The translations under genes and the position numbers were made by a program. The notes beneath the pieces are model-generated. The model was not told the origin of the DNA and made no database searches. It was given only the letters and a program-made list of their open reading frames with translations. From Mageeibacillus sp. UBA1212 (lineage in GTDB: Bacteria; Bacillota; Clostridia; UBA1212): a DNA stretch of 13,396 nucleotides. The stretch is taken from assembly GCA_002309655.1 (NCBI GenBank), contig DBXM01000036.1, positions 25,695 to 39,090 of the forward strand, read 5' to 3'. Below are positions 6,503 to 13,396 of this stretch, in pieces (position 1 is the first letter of the stretch; each line of letters starts with the position of its first letter).

Positions 6503-8668
6503 TCAGATGACGGGGCCTCTCCTCTCGAACCATTTTCCGAGGTGCTGGCCGCCTGTCGTCGTCGAGGTCTCTCTGTCGTAGTGGTGGATTCCGCCCTTGA
6601 AGCCCGGTTCGTACGAACCGCCGAAGTAGCAGTTAATCACGTCGCCCGCTATCGGGAAGTTGTTGCCGCTGTAGACTCCGTGCTCAAGAAGAAGCGTTAT
6701 CGATATCTGCGGGTCGTTGTAGGGGGCGAAGCCTGTGTAGAAGCCGTGGGACGACTGTTCGTTCGTACCCGTCTGCGCCGTTCCCGTCTTGCCCGCGAGG
6801 AAATAGTGCGGGTAGTTGGTAAGCTGTGCCTGGAGCTCCGCGTACGCGTCGATCATTTTCGTCATCGCCTCCTGGACAAGCGAGATGGTCTCCGGCTTGG
6901 CACCCGTGGGATATGACTCTATGGGCGTCTCGTAAACGATCTTTCCTTTGCTGTCGCAGACCGTTTTCGCTACGTGCATGTTGTGAAGCGTGCCGCCGTT
7001 GGCTATCGCTGCGATGTATCTGTTGACCTGAAGAGGCGTGAACGTCGTGTAGAGCTGGCCGATGCACGTCGCGGCGGTCGAGGCGTCGGTCCACTTGTGG
7101 AACGTGCCGTACTCGAAAATGTCCATCGTCTCGGGGTTGCTCCTGAAGCCCTTCCGCTCCGCGATCTCGATGCCCGTATACTCGCCGAGTCCGAACTGCT
7201 TGATCCAGTAGTCGAGGTTTTCGATGCCCGCGTCGATGCCGACAGTCGCGAAATATACGTTGCACGAGCGTCCGAGAGCGTTGACGAGCGATACCTTGTG
7301 GTGGTACGACAGGCATTTCATTTTCTTGCCCGACGCGATAATGTACCCGGGGCACATGATGATTCTGTCTCTGTCCGTGGCGCCGGTCTCGAGGCCGGCA
7401 ACCGCGATCGCGGGCTTGATCATCGAACCGATAGGATACGTGCCCTGCGTGCACCTGTTGAGGCTCGGCGAACCCGGGTCGGTCATCAGATTTTCGACGG
7501 TCTCCTGTGCCTCTTTGTCTGACAGCGGAGCGACGAAAATGTTGTTGTCGAAGCCGGGATACGACGCCATCGCCAGTATCTCACCTGTGTGAACGTCGGA
7601 AACGACCCCCGCCCCCGCGTTGCAGTCGCCGAAGTTGTCGATGCCGTTCTCGCGCGAGGCGGTATAAAGAACGTTATACTCGATTGACTCGTAGAGCGTC
7701 TGCTGCAGCAGAATGTCAATCGTAAGATACAGGTCGCAGCCAGGTTCGGGAGCGGTGTAGCCGGTCTCGGTGACCGTTCCGTCGTTTGACTTGACGTATT
7801 TCCGCCAGCCGCGCTTGCCGCGCAGGTAGTCCTCGAAAGTCTTTTCGACTCCGATCTTTCCGATCACGTCGTCCGCGAAGTAACCGCTCTCCTTCTTTTC
7901 GTCGAACTCCTCCTCGGAGATCGCTCTCACGTAGCCGAGTATCGGACCGAGCGAGATGTTGTTCACGTAGTATCTTATATACGTCTCCTCGGACGTTACG
8001 CCGTGGAACTCCATCGACCTCGCGGTAATCTCGTCGACCGACTCCTTGCACACGTCAGTGGCGACGGGCGTCGGCCTGAGCGAGTCGAGACCGTACATGT
8101 AAGACGCGAAACGCATTATCATGATCCTGTAGGCGTCGTACTCGCTGTATTCGTCTGAGATTGCGAAAAGGTTCACGCGCAGATAGTTAAAAGCGCTCTG
8201 CGGGTTTTCGAAGTACACCTTGTCGGCTTTCGAGATGACCATGTCGTTTATGAACGCCTTCATGTTCTCGGCCTCTTCGTCAGTGTCGACGGCAGGCCCC
8301 CACGCCGGCGGATAGATCAGGTAGTCGGCGAGGTAGTTGTAGAACACGTCGTTGTTCTTCTCGAAAATTTTGACGAGCTCGAGGTACATTCTGTCCCTGT
8401 ACTCCTGGTCGTCGTCCGTGTTGATCATGTAGACCTTGTAGGCGGTCCTGTTGCCGGCGAGAAGCACGCCGTTGCGGTCGTAAATGTTTCCGCGCGGAGC
8501 GTCGAGCGGCAGATCGTACTCGGTGAACTTGGCAGCCTCCTTCTCGTGAATTTCATTCTGCCCGATCTGGAGCACGTAAAGACGCCCGACAAGAATGCAC
8601 ATGACGATGATCAGTCCGAGCGAGAGGTATGTTATCCGGTTGGTGAAAAACTTCTTAAGCGCGTCCAT
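6503..8668 (-). CDS. mrdA: Penicillin-binding protein 2 (class B, elongation-specific D,D-transpeptidase)
   Basis: A 721-residue class B PBP that cross-links peptidoglycan during side-wall growth, with RodA and MreBCD as expected partners. An N-terminal membrane anchor (about 13-34) is followed by the pedestal domain (PRGNIYDRNG 58-67; IGKIGVEK 269-276) and the transpeptidase. Active-site motifs are intact: SMIK (S415-K418), SCN (468-470) and KTGT (627-630). CIGQ (535-538) and the CPGY...KMKC stretch (439-452) resemble PBP2 rather than the divisome protein FtsI. No PASTA domains are present. GAGG lies 8 bases upstream of the ATG, and 46 bases separate it from mreD. The pedestal region is longer than in E. 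coli PBP2 (633 residues in total). It is the last gene of the shape operon. Confidence 0.93.
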   Translation of the reverse strand: MDALKKFFTNRITYLSLGLIIVMCILVGRLYVLQIGQNEIHEKEAAKFTEYDLPLDAPRGNIYDRNGVLLAGNRTAYKVYMINTDDDQEYRDRMYLELVKIFEKNNDVFYNYLADYLIYPPAWGPAVDTDEEAENMKAFINDMVISKADKVYFENPQSAFNYLRVNLFAISDEYSEYDAYRIMIMRFASYMYGLDSLRPTPVATDVCKESVDEITARSMEFHGVTSEETYIRYYVNNISLGPILGYVRAISEEEFDEKKESGYFADDVIGKIGVEKTFEDYLRGKRGWRKYVKSNDGTVTETGYTAPEPGCDLYLTIDILLQQTLYESIEYNVLYTASRENGIDNFGDCNAGAGVVSDVHTGEILAMASYPGFDNNIFVAPLSDKEAQETVENLMTDPGSPSLNRCTQGTYPIGSMIKPAIAVAGLETGATDRDRIIMCPGYIIASGKKMKCLSYHHKVSLVNALGRSCNVYFATVGIDAGIENLDYWIKQFGLGEYTGIEIAERKGFRSNPETMDIFEYGTFHKWTDASTAATCIGQLYTTFTPLQVNRYIAAIANGGTLHNMHVAKTVCDSKGKIVYETPIESYPTGAKPETISLVQEAMTKMIDAYAELQAQLTNYPHYFLAGKTGTAQTGTNEQSSHGFYTGFAPYNDPQISITLLLEHGVYSGNNFPIAGDVINCYFGGSYEPGFKGGIHHYDRETSTTTGGQHLGKWFERRGPVI

Positions 8669-8714
8669 TTTTAAAGCCTCAAGTCAGGCACTGTACAATA
8701 ATCGAAAATTATAA

Positions 8715-9407
8715 TCACCGCTGGCTGAAAAGAATCGCCCCGCCGCGGCGCCTTCTGCCCAGCTTCCGCCACGCGACCGTGAACGGAACCGCCAGCAGCG
8801 CGAAAATCAAATAAGTGTAAACCGTCGAAGGCACGATTCTCACGAGCACGTGCCGCCCCGCGTTCTGGTAAATCTGCGGCGCCCTCGAAGCGTAAAGCGC
8901 AAGAAATCTCGCGCCGAAGCTGAGCGCAGACTGAAAAATGAATATCAGGAACGGAGCGACTGCCAGGTAGTTCAGAACCTTGCCTTTCATTCTCGGCCTC
9001 ACGATGAAGGCCGTGAAAAAACACGTCAGCATATACATAAGCCCGTAAAAACCCAGGTATCTGCCGTAGACTATATCGATTGAAAAACCGGAGACCACGC
9101 CTAAAACAAGGCCGAAATCGGTCTCGCTGCACATCGACGCCAGCAGCAGCACCGCCAGCACCAGATTGGGCTTTACGCCGAACAACCTGAGGTCGTTGAA
9201 GACCGCCTCCTGCAGAACAATCGCGGCGAAAACGGCCAGCGCGGCGAAAACGATTCTTCCCGAAGTGATCTGGGTGTCGAAATTCTCCTCGCCGCTCATG
9301 AAGACGTTGCCGGTCTCGAGTCTGTAGCTGTCCCTGGTCTTGTCTCCGCCGGTTCCGGCAAGGCGCCGCCTGAAGAGACGTTTTATTGCTTTTGTATTGA
9401 GAAACAT
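8715..9407 (-). CDS. mreD: Rod shape-determining protein MreD
   Basis: A 230-residue membrane protein with about five or six helices from residue 51 onward and the MreD signature region GVKPNLVLAVLLL (77-89), followed by a Gly-rich helix ending in D111. It belongs to the elongasome membrane scaffold with MreC, PBP2 and RodA. The start at 9407 has an excellent ribosome site (GGGAGGA, about 5 bases upstream). It adds a charged cytoplasmic tail of about 50 residues, with RRR at 13-15, before the first helix. Typical MreD proteins are 160-180 residues and lack this tail. The internal Met (residue 37) that would give a normal length has no visible ribosome site. Position after mreC and before PBP2 supports the assignment. 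Confidence 0.85.
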   Translation of the reverse strand: MFLNTKAIKRLFRRRLAGTGGDKTRDSYRLETGNVFMSGEENFDTQITSGRIVFAALAVFAAIVLQEAVFNDLRLFGVKPNLVLAVLLLASMCSETDFGLVLGVVSGFSIDIVYGRYLGFYGLMYMLTCFFTAFIVRPRMKGKVLNYLAVAPFLIFIFQSALSFGARFLALYASRAPQIYQNAGRHVLVRIVPSTVYTYLIFALLAVPFTVAWRKLGRRRRGGAILFSQR

Positions 9408-9417
9408 CTCTTCCTCC

Positions 9418-9462
9418 CGCGTTTTAAAAACTACATCGCGTTTTTGGCAACTGCCGCGTTTT
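9418..9462. repeat. Three spaced copies of CGCGTTTT in the mreC-mreD gap
   Basis: CGCGTTTT occurs at 9418-9425, 9437-9444 and 9455-9462, with 19- and 18-base periods, within a 61-base gap between mreC and mreD. The copies are short and could be chance, but they fill almost the whole gap. No function is known. Confidence 0.4.
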
Positions 9463-9468
9463 AATAAA

Positions 9469-10326
9469 TTACTGCTGCTGAGCCGGCGTCTCCGCGGGTT
9501 CGTTGTTCCTGAGCATAACGAATACCTTGCTGAGAAGAGTCAGGTCAACAGCCGGCTCGACCATCGCTGTAACGACTCCGGTCTCCCTGTCGACTGTGAC
9601 CTCCTTAACGGTCCCGACCATAATTCCCGACGGGAACACCCCGCCGCTGTCCGCCGTCACGATGTTGTCGCCCACGACGATTCCCGTTGAAGCGGAGAGC
9701 CTGTCAATCCTCAGTTCGTAAACCAAATTCTCCTGCGAGACGCCCCTCACCCTGACGAGTTCGTTCGAGCGTGAAATCCTGCACATAAACGAGTTGTCCT
9801 CATCGACGATCGTGACGAACTTCGACGACGTGAATCCCGCCTCGGTGACGATTCCCACAAGGCCGTCCGGTGAAATGACCGTGCTTCCCCTTGTGACGCC
9901 GTCCGCCGTTCCGCGGTCGATCGTGAAGGTGTTGAACCAGTCCGTGACGTCCTCCGCGATGATCTGCGCGGGAACGAGCGAGTAGTCATCCGAGTAGTCC
10001 TCGAAGCCCAGAATGCGCCTCAACTCGGAATTTTCGAGAATCAGCCTCTCCTTTTCGTCTTCAAGAATCGGTATCTGCGCGTTTTTCTCGCGCAGCTCCT
10101 CGATCTCGGCGTTGACCTTGCCGTACGAGAACATATACTTGAACCACCCCGAGACTGCCGACGCGGCCTTTTTCACGCCGTTCTGGACAAGCGCGACAGG
10201 AGTTCCGAAAAACTTGTAAAGTCCCTCGAAACTGCCGTTGGGACTCGCGGAAATGACTATCGCCACGAGCATCAGGATGGTGAGTATTGTGAGCGCAAAT
10301 AGCGTTATTTTTGATTTCTTGTTCAT
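9469..10326 (-). CDS. mreC: Rod shape-determining protein MreC
   Basis: A 285-residue bitopic protein of usual length. One N-terminal membrane helix (about 7-27) is followed by a coiled coil (about 70-107, with repeated Glu/Leu heptads) and a two-part beta-barrel domain (about 115-272). Family stretches are clear: NTFTIDRGTADGV (132-144), PDGLVGIV (153-160) and GGVFPSGIMVG (228-238). MreC forms filaments outside the membrane and activates PBP2. A Pro/Gln-rich tail ends the protein. A ribosome site GAGGTGA lies 9 bases upstream. The gene follows mreB after 85 bases, and mreD follows it after 61. The order mreB-mreC-mreD is the standard one. Confidence 0.95.
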   Translation of the reverse strand: MNKKSKITLFALTILTILMLVAIVISASPNGSFEGLYKFFGTPVALVQNGVKKAASAVSGWFKYMFSYGKVNAEIEELREKNAQIPILEDEKERLILENSELRRILGFEDYSDDYSLVPAQIIAEDVTDWFNTFTIDRGTADGVTRGSTVISPDGLVGIVTEAGFTSSKFVTIVDEDNSFMCRISRSNELVRVRGVSQENLVYELRIDRLSASTGIVVGDNIVTADSGGVFPSGIMVGTVKEVTVDRETGVVTAMVEPAVDLTLLSKVFVMLRNNEPAETPAQQQ

Positions 10327-10341
10327 CCGGGAATGTCACCT

Positions 10342-10365
10342 CGCTGCGCCATTGCCGCGGCAGCG
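10342..10365 (-). promoter_or_regulatory. Stem-loop next to the mreC ribosome site
   Basis: CGCTGC (10342-10347) and GCAGCG (10360-10365) form a 6-bp stem. On the minus-strand mRNA it ends just before GAGGTGA. The same 85-base gap holds a 9-bp direct repeat, CCGGGAATG, at 10327-10335 and 10388-10396. The stem could set mreC translation relative to mreB; this is inference. Confidence 0.35.
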
Positions 10366-10411
10366 CTTAATAATTCAATCAAATAAACCGGGAATGCCTG
10401 CGCGCGTTAAT

Positions 10412-11437
10412 TTACGCTCTGTTGGAGTTGATCAGCGCGCGTAGCGAACTGTCGGTGAGACAGCGGCCTATTCCCTGGGCGACGCAATACTGGGCGCCTT
10501 CCGCCACGCGGACGGGAACGTTCGTCTCTGTTCTTAAAAACTCGCAAAGTCCGGTGAGCAGCGAGCCGCCTCCGGACATCGTGATGCCGTTGCGGATTAT
10601 ATCGGCGCTGATCTCGGGCGGCAAGCCGTCGAGAACGCGCTTCGCGCAGTCGACTATCTGGATAACCGTCTCTTTAAAAGGCTCGATAAGCTCCTGCGAG
10701 GAGATGCGCACGTTCCCGGGAAGACCGGTCATCATGTCGCGCCCGCACACGTCGGTGGTCTTTTCCTGCGCCTGCGGGAATACGCAACCGACTCTCATTT
10801 TGACCGTTTCGGCGGTCTTTTCACCTATAACCAGGTTGTGCTCGGTGCGCATGTAATTCACGACCTGCGTGTCGAAATTCTCGCCGCCGACCTTCACCGA
10901 GTCGCCCGCTATAATGCTTCCCAGCGAGATGACCGCGACCTCGGCCGTGCCGCCGCCCACGTCGATTATCATCGAGCCTTCAGCGGTGTCGCCGCGGAGA
11001 GGAAGATTAGCGCCTATTGCGGCCGCCAGCGGCTCTTCTATAAGCCTGGGCCTGACACGCGCGGACCTGCCGCACGCGGATTTGGCCGCCTCTAGAACCG
11101 CGAGCTGTTCGACCTCTGAAATTCTGGTAGGCACCGAAAGGATCATCCGGACGCTGCCGAAGTTGATTCCGAGTCCGCACGCCTTCTGCAAAAAGTATTT
11201 GAGCATGAACTCCGCGGTCTCGAAGTCAGCGATCGCGCCGCCTCTTACAGGGCGTACGACCTTGACGGTTCCCGGCGTTCTGCCGATCATTCTCTCGGCT
11301 GAAGTTCCCACCGCGATCGGCTTTCCTGTGTTCGTGCTGACCGCGACCACCGAGGGCTCGCTGAGAACGATTCCCTTTCCTTTCACGTAAACGGTCGTTG
11401 TCGAAGTTCCGAGATCTATTCCAATATCCTTTGCCAT
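10412..11437 (-). CDS. mreB: Rod shape-determining protein MreB (bacterial actin)
   Basis: A 341-residue actin-fold ATPase of full length. The nucleotide-binding motifs are all present: phosphate 1 DLGTST (8-13), connect region IEEPLAAAIG (133-142), phosphate 2 DVGGGTAEV (159-167) and the adenosine motif MSGGGSLL (287-294). It forms membrane-bound filaments that steer side-wall synthesis by the MreCD-RodA-PBP2 complex. It could be an Mbl-type paralogue, but its place directly after radC and before mreCD favours MreB. GAGG lies 6 bases before the ATG. Only 22 bases separate it from radC, so it depends on the radC promoter or on readthrough. Confidence 0.96.
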   Translation of the reverse strand: MAKDIGIDLGTSTTTVYVKGKGIVLSEPSVVAVSTNTGKPIAVGTSAERMIGRTPGTVKVVRPVRGGAIADFETAEFMLKYFLQKACGLGINFGSVRMILSVPTRISEVEQLAVLEAAKSACGRSARVRPRLIEEPLAAAIGANLPLRGDTAEGSMIIDVGGGTAEVAVISLGSIIAGDSVKVGGENFDTQVVNYMRTEHNLVIGEKTAETVKMRVGCVFPQAQEKTTDVCGRDMMTGLPGNVRISSQELIEPFKETVIQIVDCAKRVLDGLPPEISADIIRNGITMSGGGSLLTGLCEFLRTETNVPVRVAEGAQYCVAQGIGRCLTDSSLRALINSNRA

Positions 11438-11459
11438 ACCTAACCTCTTGTTAAATGAT

Positions 11460-12200
11460 TCACGACGCCCGTTTTATTTTGAGCGCGTTTTCGCGTTTGC
11501 CGCCGGCTTTCGCCATCAACCCCATGCCGCAGAAGCTCGTGAAGCCGCGGTTCGAAACGATAAAATGGTCGAGAACCTGAATTCCCAGAATCTCGCCGGC
11601 CTCAACAAGCCTGTCCGTGAGCCTCACGTCCTCCTCGCTCGGTTCGAGCTCGCCGCTGGGATGGTTGTGCGCGACGATAACCGCGTACGCGAGCTCCCTC
11701 ACCGCGGGCGAAAACACCTCTCTCGGGTGGACAAGCGTCCTGTCGAGAACTCCGCTGCTCACGTCTCTGGCGGAAATGATCCTCAGCCGTTTGTCGAGCA
11801 TCAGAACACGGAAAACTTCCCTTTTTTCGCTGCCGATGTCGTACATCAGCATTCTTCCGACAGCCTCGGCGTTCGCGGCGTCGACGAGTCGTATACTCTT
11901 TTCGCGGTTAATTCTGTCCGCGATCTCGCCCGCTGCCTTTAGCTGTATCGCTTTGATGCGCCCTATGCCTCTCGTCTCCGCGAGTTCCGGAATTCCGGCG
12001 TCGCAGACACGTCTCAGACTGCCGCCGAAGCTCTTAAGCAGCTGCCGCGCGACCGTCACAGCGTTCGCGCCTCCCGTTCCTGCCCGAATGATGACAGCAA
12101 GAAGTTCCGAATCAGTCAATGTATAAGCTCCGTGTAATTCAAGTTTCTCATAGGGTCTGTCAGATTCAGGCAGGTCCGTCATGATTTGTTTAACGTTCAT
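11460..12200 (-). CDS. radC: RadC family protein (JAMM/MPN+ domain, DUF2466)
   Basis: A 246-residue protein of usual RadC length. The N-terminal part (about 1-100) contains the helix-hairpin-helix region, including ETRGIGRIKA (75-84). The C-terminal JAMM-type domain carries H178-x-H180-x7-S188-x2-D191, exactly the metal-binding spacing, within the family stretch HNHPSGELEPSEED. Despite the name, its role in DNA repair has not been firmly shown; linkage to mreB in Firmicutes is long known. The start at 12200 has GGGAGGGG about 5 bases upstream. A longer reading frame up to 12614 would run over the radC and glnS promoters and is not real. It is the first gene of the shape operon. Confidence 0.94.
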   Translation of the reverse strand: MNVKQIMTDLPESDRPYEKLELHGAYTLTDSELLAVIIRAGTGGANAVTVARQLLKSFGGSLRRVCDAGIPELAETRGIGRIKAIQLKAAGEIADRINREKSIRLVDAANAEAVGRMLMYDIGSEKREVFRVLMLDKRLRIISARDVSSGVLDRTLVHPREVFSPAVRELAYAVIVAHNHPSGELEPSEEDVRLTDRLVEAGEILGIQVLDHFIVSNRGFTSFCGMGLMAKAGGKRENALKIKRAS

Positions 12201-12279
12201 AACGTCCCCTCCCGAATATAGGAAGCACCGGTCGACCGTTCTCGCGCAGGCGCCCCCCCGCTTGTTTGTCGTACGGTTC

Positions 12280-12314
12280 CGGAGCATCCGGCAAAAAGCG
12301 CCGGCGCCGCTCCG
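12280..12314 (-). promoter_or_regulatory. Two-part hairpin in the radC leader
   Basis: CGGAGC (12280-12285) pairs with GCTCCG (12309-12314). Inside it, CCGGC (12288-12292) pairs with GCCGG (12300-12304), leaving an A-rich loop on the plus strand. It sits about 10 bases after the predicted radC transcription start. There is no T run after the stem on the minus strand, so it is not an evident terminator. It may protect the 5' end of the operon mRNA. Confidence 0.4.
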
Positions 12315-12329
12315 CGGCCATACGGATTC

Positions 12330-12358
12330 ATTATACAATTTCCGCGCCGCGTATTCAA
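12330..12358 (-). promoter_or_regulatory. Promoter of the radC-mreBCD-PBP2 operon
   Basis: On the minus strand, a -35 TTGAAT (12353-12358) and a perfect -10 TATAAT (12330-12335) are spaced by 17 bases. The leader to radC is about 120 bases. Apart from this promoter, the hairpin and the CCGCAAAAAC pair, the region 12201-12434 holds no gene that I can support. Confidence 0.75.
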
Positions 12359-12379
12359 GCCTTATAAACGCGTGCGCAC

Positions 12380-12414
12380 CCGCAAAAACATTGTCCGGAA
12401 TCAGCCGCAAAAAC
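12380..12414. repeat. Direct repeat CCGCAAAAAC in the radC-glnS control region
   Basis: CCGCAAAAAC occurs at 12380-12389 and 12405-12414, 25 bases start to start, between the two divergent promoters. It might bind a regulator acting on both sides. Two 10-mers alone are weak evidence. Confidence 0.35.
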
Positions 12415-12434
12415 GGAAAATATCCAGAAATTGC

Positions 12435-12463
12435 TTGCCGAAAGGCGCCCGCGGGTGTATAAT
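12435..12463 (+). promoter_or_regulatory. Promoter of glnS
   Basis: A perfect -10 TATAAT (12458-12463) has a -35 TTGCCG (12435-12440, four of six) 17 bases before it. The predicted transcript starts about 30 bases upstream of the ATG. A second -10-like TATATT lies at 12471-12476. Confidence 0.7.
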
Positions 12464-12501
12464 TAAAGTGTATATTCTTTTTCAGGAAAGGGCATTTCAC
12501 T

Positions 12502-13396
12502 ATGACTGAAATCAAACCAACCGAAAATCCGGAGCTCGTTCTGGAGACTTCAAACTTTCTGACTGACATTATCGACGAGGACCTGGCAGGCGGTTTTGAC
12601 CGCGAGATCCACACGAGATTTCCGCCCGAGCCTAACGGGTACCTTCACATAGGAAGCGCGAAGGCGATATTCATCAACTCGTCCATCGCCAAAAAATACG
12701 GCGGGAAGTTCAACCTCCGCTACGACGACACGAACCCGGAGAAAGAGGACACCGAGTACGTCGACTCCATTTACGAAGACCTTCTCTGGCTCGGCGCCGA
12801 ACCGACGGGCGGCGTTTTCTACGGTTCCGACTATTTCGACAAGTGCTACGAATTCGCGGTGAAGCTCATTAAGGAGGGCAAGGCGTACGTCTGCGACCTC
12901 TCGGCCGACGAGATCAGGGAGTACCGCGGCACTCTTGTCGAGCCCGGCAAAAACAGCCCCTACCGCGACAGGTCCGTCGAGGAGAACCTCGACCTTTTCG
13001 AGCGAATGAAGAACGGCGAGTTCGAGGACGGCAGCAGAACACTCCGCGCCAAGATCGACATGACGTCGAGCAACCTCAACATGCGCGACCCGATCATTTA
13101 CAGGATCTGCAAGCAGCACCACCACCGCCAGGGCAACAAGTGGTGCATCTACCCTCTCTACGACTACGCGCACCCGATCCAGGACGCAATCGAGGGCATC
13201 ACCCACTCGCTCTGCTCGCTTGAATTCGAGAACCACAGACCTCTTTACGACTGGGTAATCAACAACATCGACTTCGAGAAAAAGCCTAAACAAAGGGAAT
13301 TTGCGAGACTCAACGTCACCTACACCGTTATGAGCAAGCGCTACCTCCGCCACCTCGTGGAGACAGGCGCCGTCGACGGCTGGGACGACCCCCGCA
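12502..13396 (+). CDS. glnS: Glutaminyl-tRNA synthetase, 3' end beyond the window
   Basis: The first 298 codons of a class I aminoacyl-tRNA synthetase that charges tRNA-Gln with glutamine; full-length family members are about 550 residues. The Rossmann-fold signature PPEPNGYLHIGSAK (41-54) carries HIGS in place of HIGH. The second signature VMSKR (276-280) is intact. GlnRS-specific stretches are strong: REYRGTL, PGKNSPYRDRSVEEN, LRAKIDM, GNKWCIYPLYDYAHP and GITHSLCSLEFE. These separate it from GluRS, including the non-discriminating kind. The ATG follows AGGAAAGG by about 10 bases. It is divergent from radC. Its presence means Gln-tRNA can be made directly, as in many Clostridia that gained GlnRS; whether GatCAB also exists cannot be seen. 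Confidence 0.95.
   Translation, partial: MTEIKPTENPELVLETSNFLTDIIDEDLAGGFDREIHTRFPPEPNGYLHIGSAKAIFINSSIAKKYGGKFNLRYDDTNPEKEDTEYVDSIYEDLLWLGAEPTGGVFYGSDYFDKCYEFAVKLIKEGKAYVCDLSADEIREYRGTLVEPGKNSPYRDRSVEENLDLFERMKNGEFEDGSRTLRAKIDMTSSNLNMRDPIIYRICKQHHHRQGNKWCIYPLYDYAHPIQDAIEGITHSLCSLEFENHRPLYDWVINNIDFEKKPKQREFARLNVTYTVMSKRYLRHLVETGAVDGWDDPR

Noticed and set aside
8708..8713. TATAAT on the minus strand just after mreD, as an internal promoter for PBP2
   Set aside because: No acceptable -35 is found at 16-18 bases, and A/T-rich gaps produce such hexamers by chance.
12201..12614. N-terminal extension of radC by 138 codons
   Set aside because: It would run through the radC promoter, the glnS promoter and the glnS start. 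The start at 12200 has a strong ribosome site and gives the usual RadC length.
12550..13353. Open frame of 267 codons on the minus strand opposite glnS
   Set aside because: glnS is unmistakable on the plus strand; this frame is Val-rich and resembles no known protein.
1..13396. Search for CRISPR arrays, transposases, integrases, toxin-antitoxin or phage-defence genes
   Set aside because: No regularly spaced direct repeats of CRISPR type, no terminal inverted repeats and no matching protein motifs were seen on either strand.

Overview
The window looks like a chromosomal piece of an anaerobic, Gram-positive-type member of the Clostridia (Bacillota), possibly a Christensenellales-like gut lineage. 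That placement is inference from four things: the radC-mreB-mreC-mreD order, a clostridial-looking GlnRS, strong GGAGG ribosome sites, and a moderately GC-rich genome with A/T-rich consensus promoters. There are nine protein genes and one tRNA gene. No mobile element, CRISPR array, integrase or attachment site was seen.

Left part (1-2350): a 3'-truncated tRNA-Leu(UAA) on the minus strand has a consensus promoter. Upstream of it is a divergent sugar pair: a cytoplasmic GH43-type glycosidase (minus) and a TIM-barrel sugar isomerase/epimerase (plus). They share a 229-base control region holding two oppositely directed promoters. A 20-bp imperfect palindrome overlaps the -10 of the glycosidase promoter, and a 12-bp inverted repeat overlaps the -35 of the isomerase promoter. 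A strong hairpin terminator that can work in both directions closes the isomerase gene.

Middle part (2365-6486, minus): an AEC-family membrane transporter lies just downstream of a 1008-residue lipoprotein that I do not recognise. The two are 36 bases apart and probably cotranscribed. A perfect 11-bp stem-loop separates the lipoprotein gene from the cell-wall operon upstream.

Right part (6503-12500, minus): radC-mreB-mreC-mreD-PBP2 forms a compact cell-elongation operon. MreB is the cytoplasmic filament, MreC and MreD are the membrane scaffold, and PBP2 is the septum-independent transpeptidase. A promoter with a perfect TATAAT lies about 130 bases upstream of radC. glnS (glutaminyl-tRNA synthetase) starts divergently on the plus strand and runs off the right edge.

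Most of the window is ordinary core genome. The least explained items are the large lipoprotein at the tail of the elongation operon and the paired operator-like palindromes in the divergent sugar locus.
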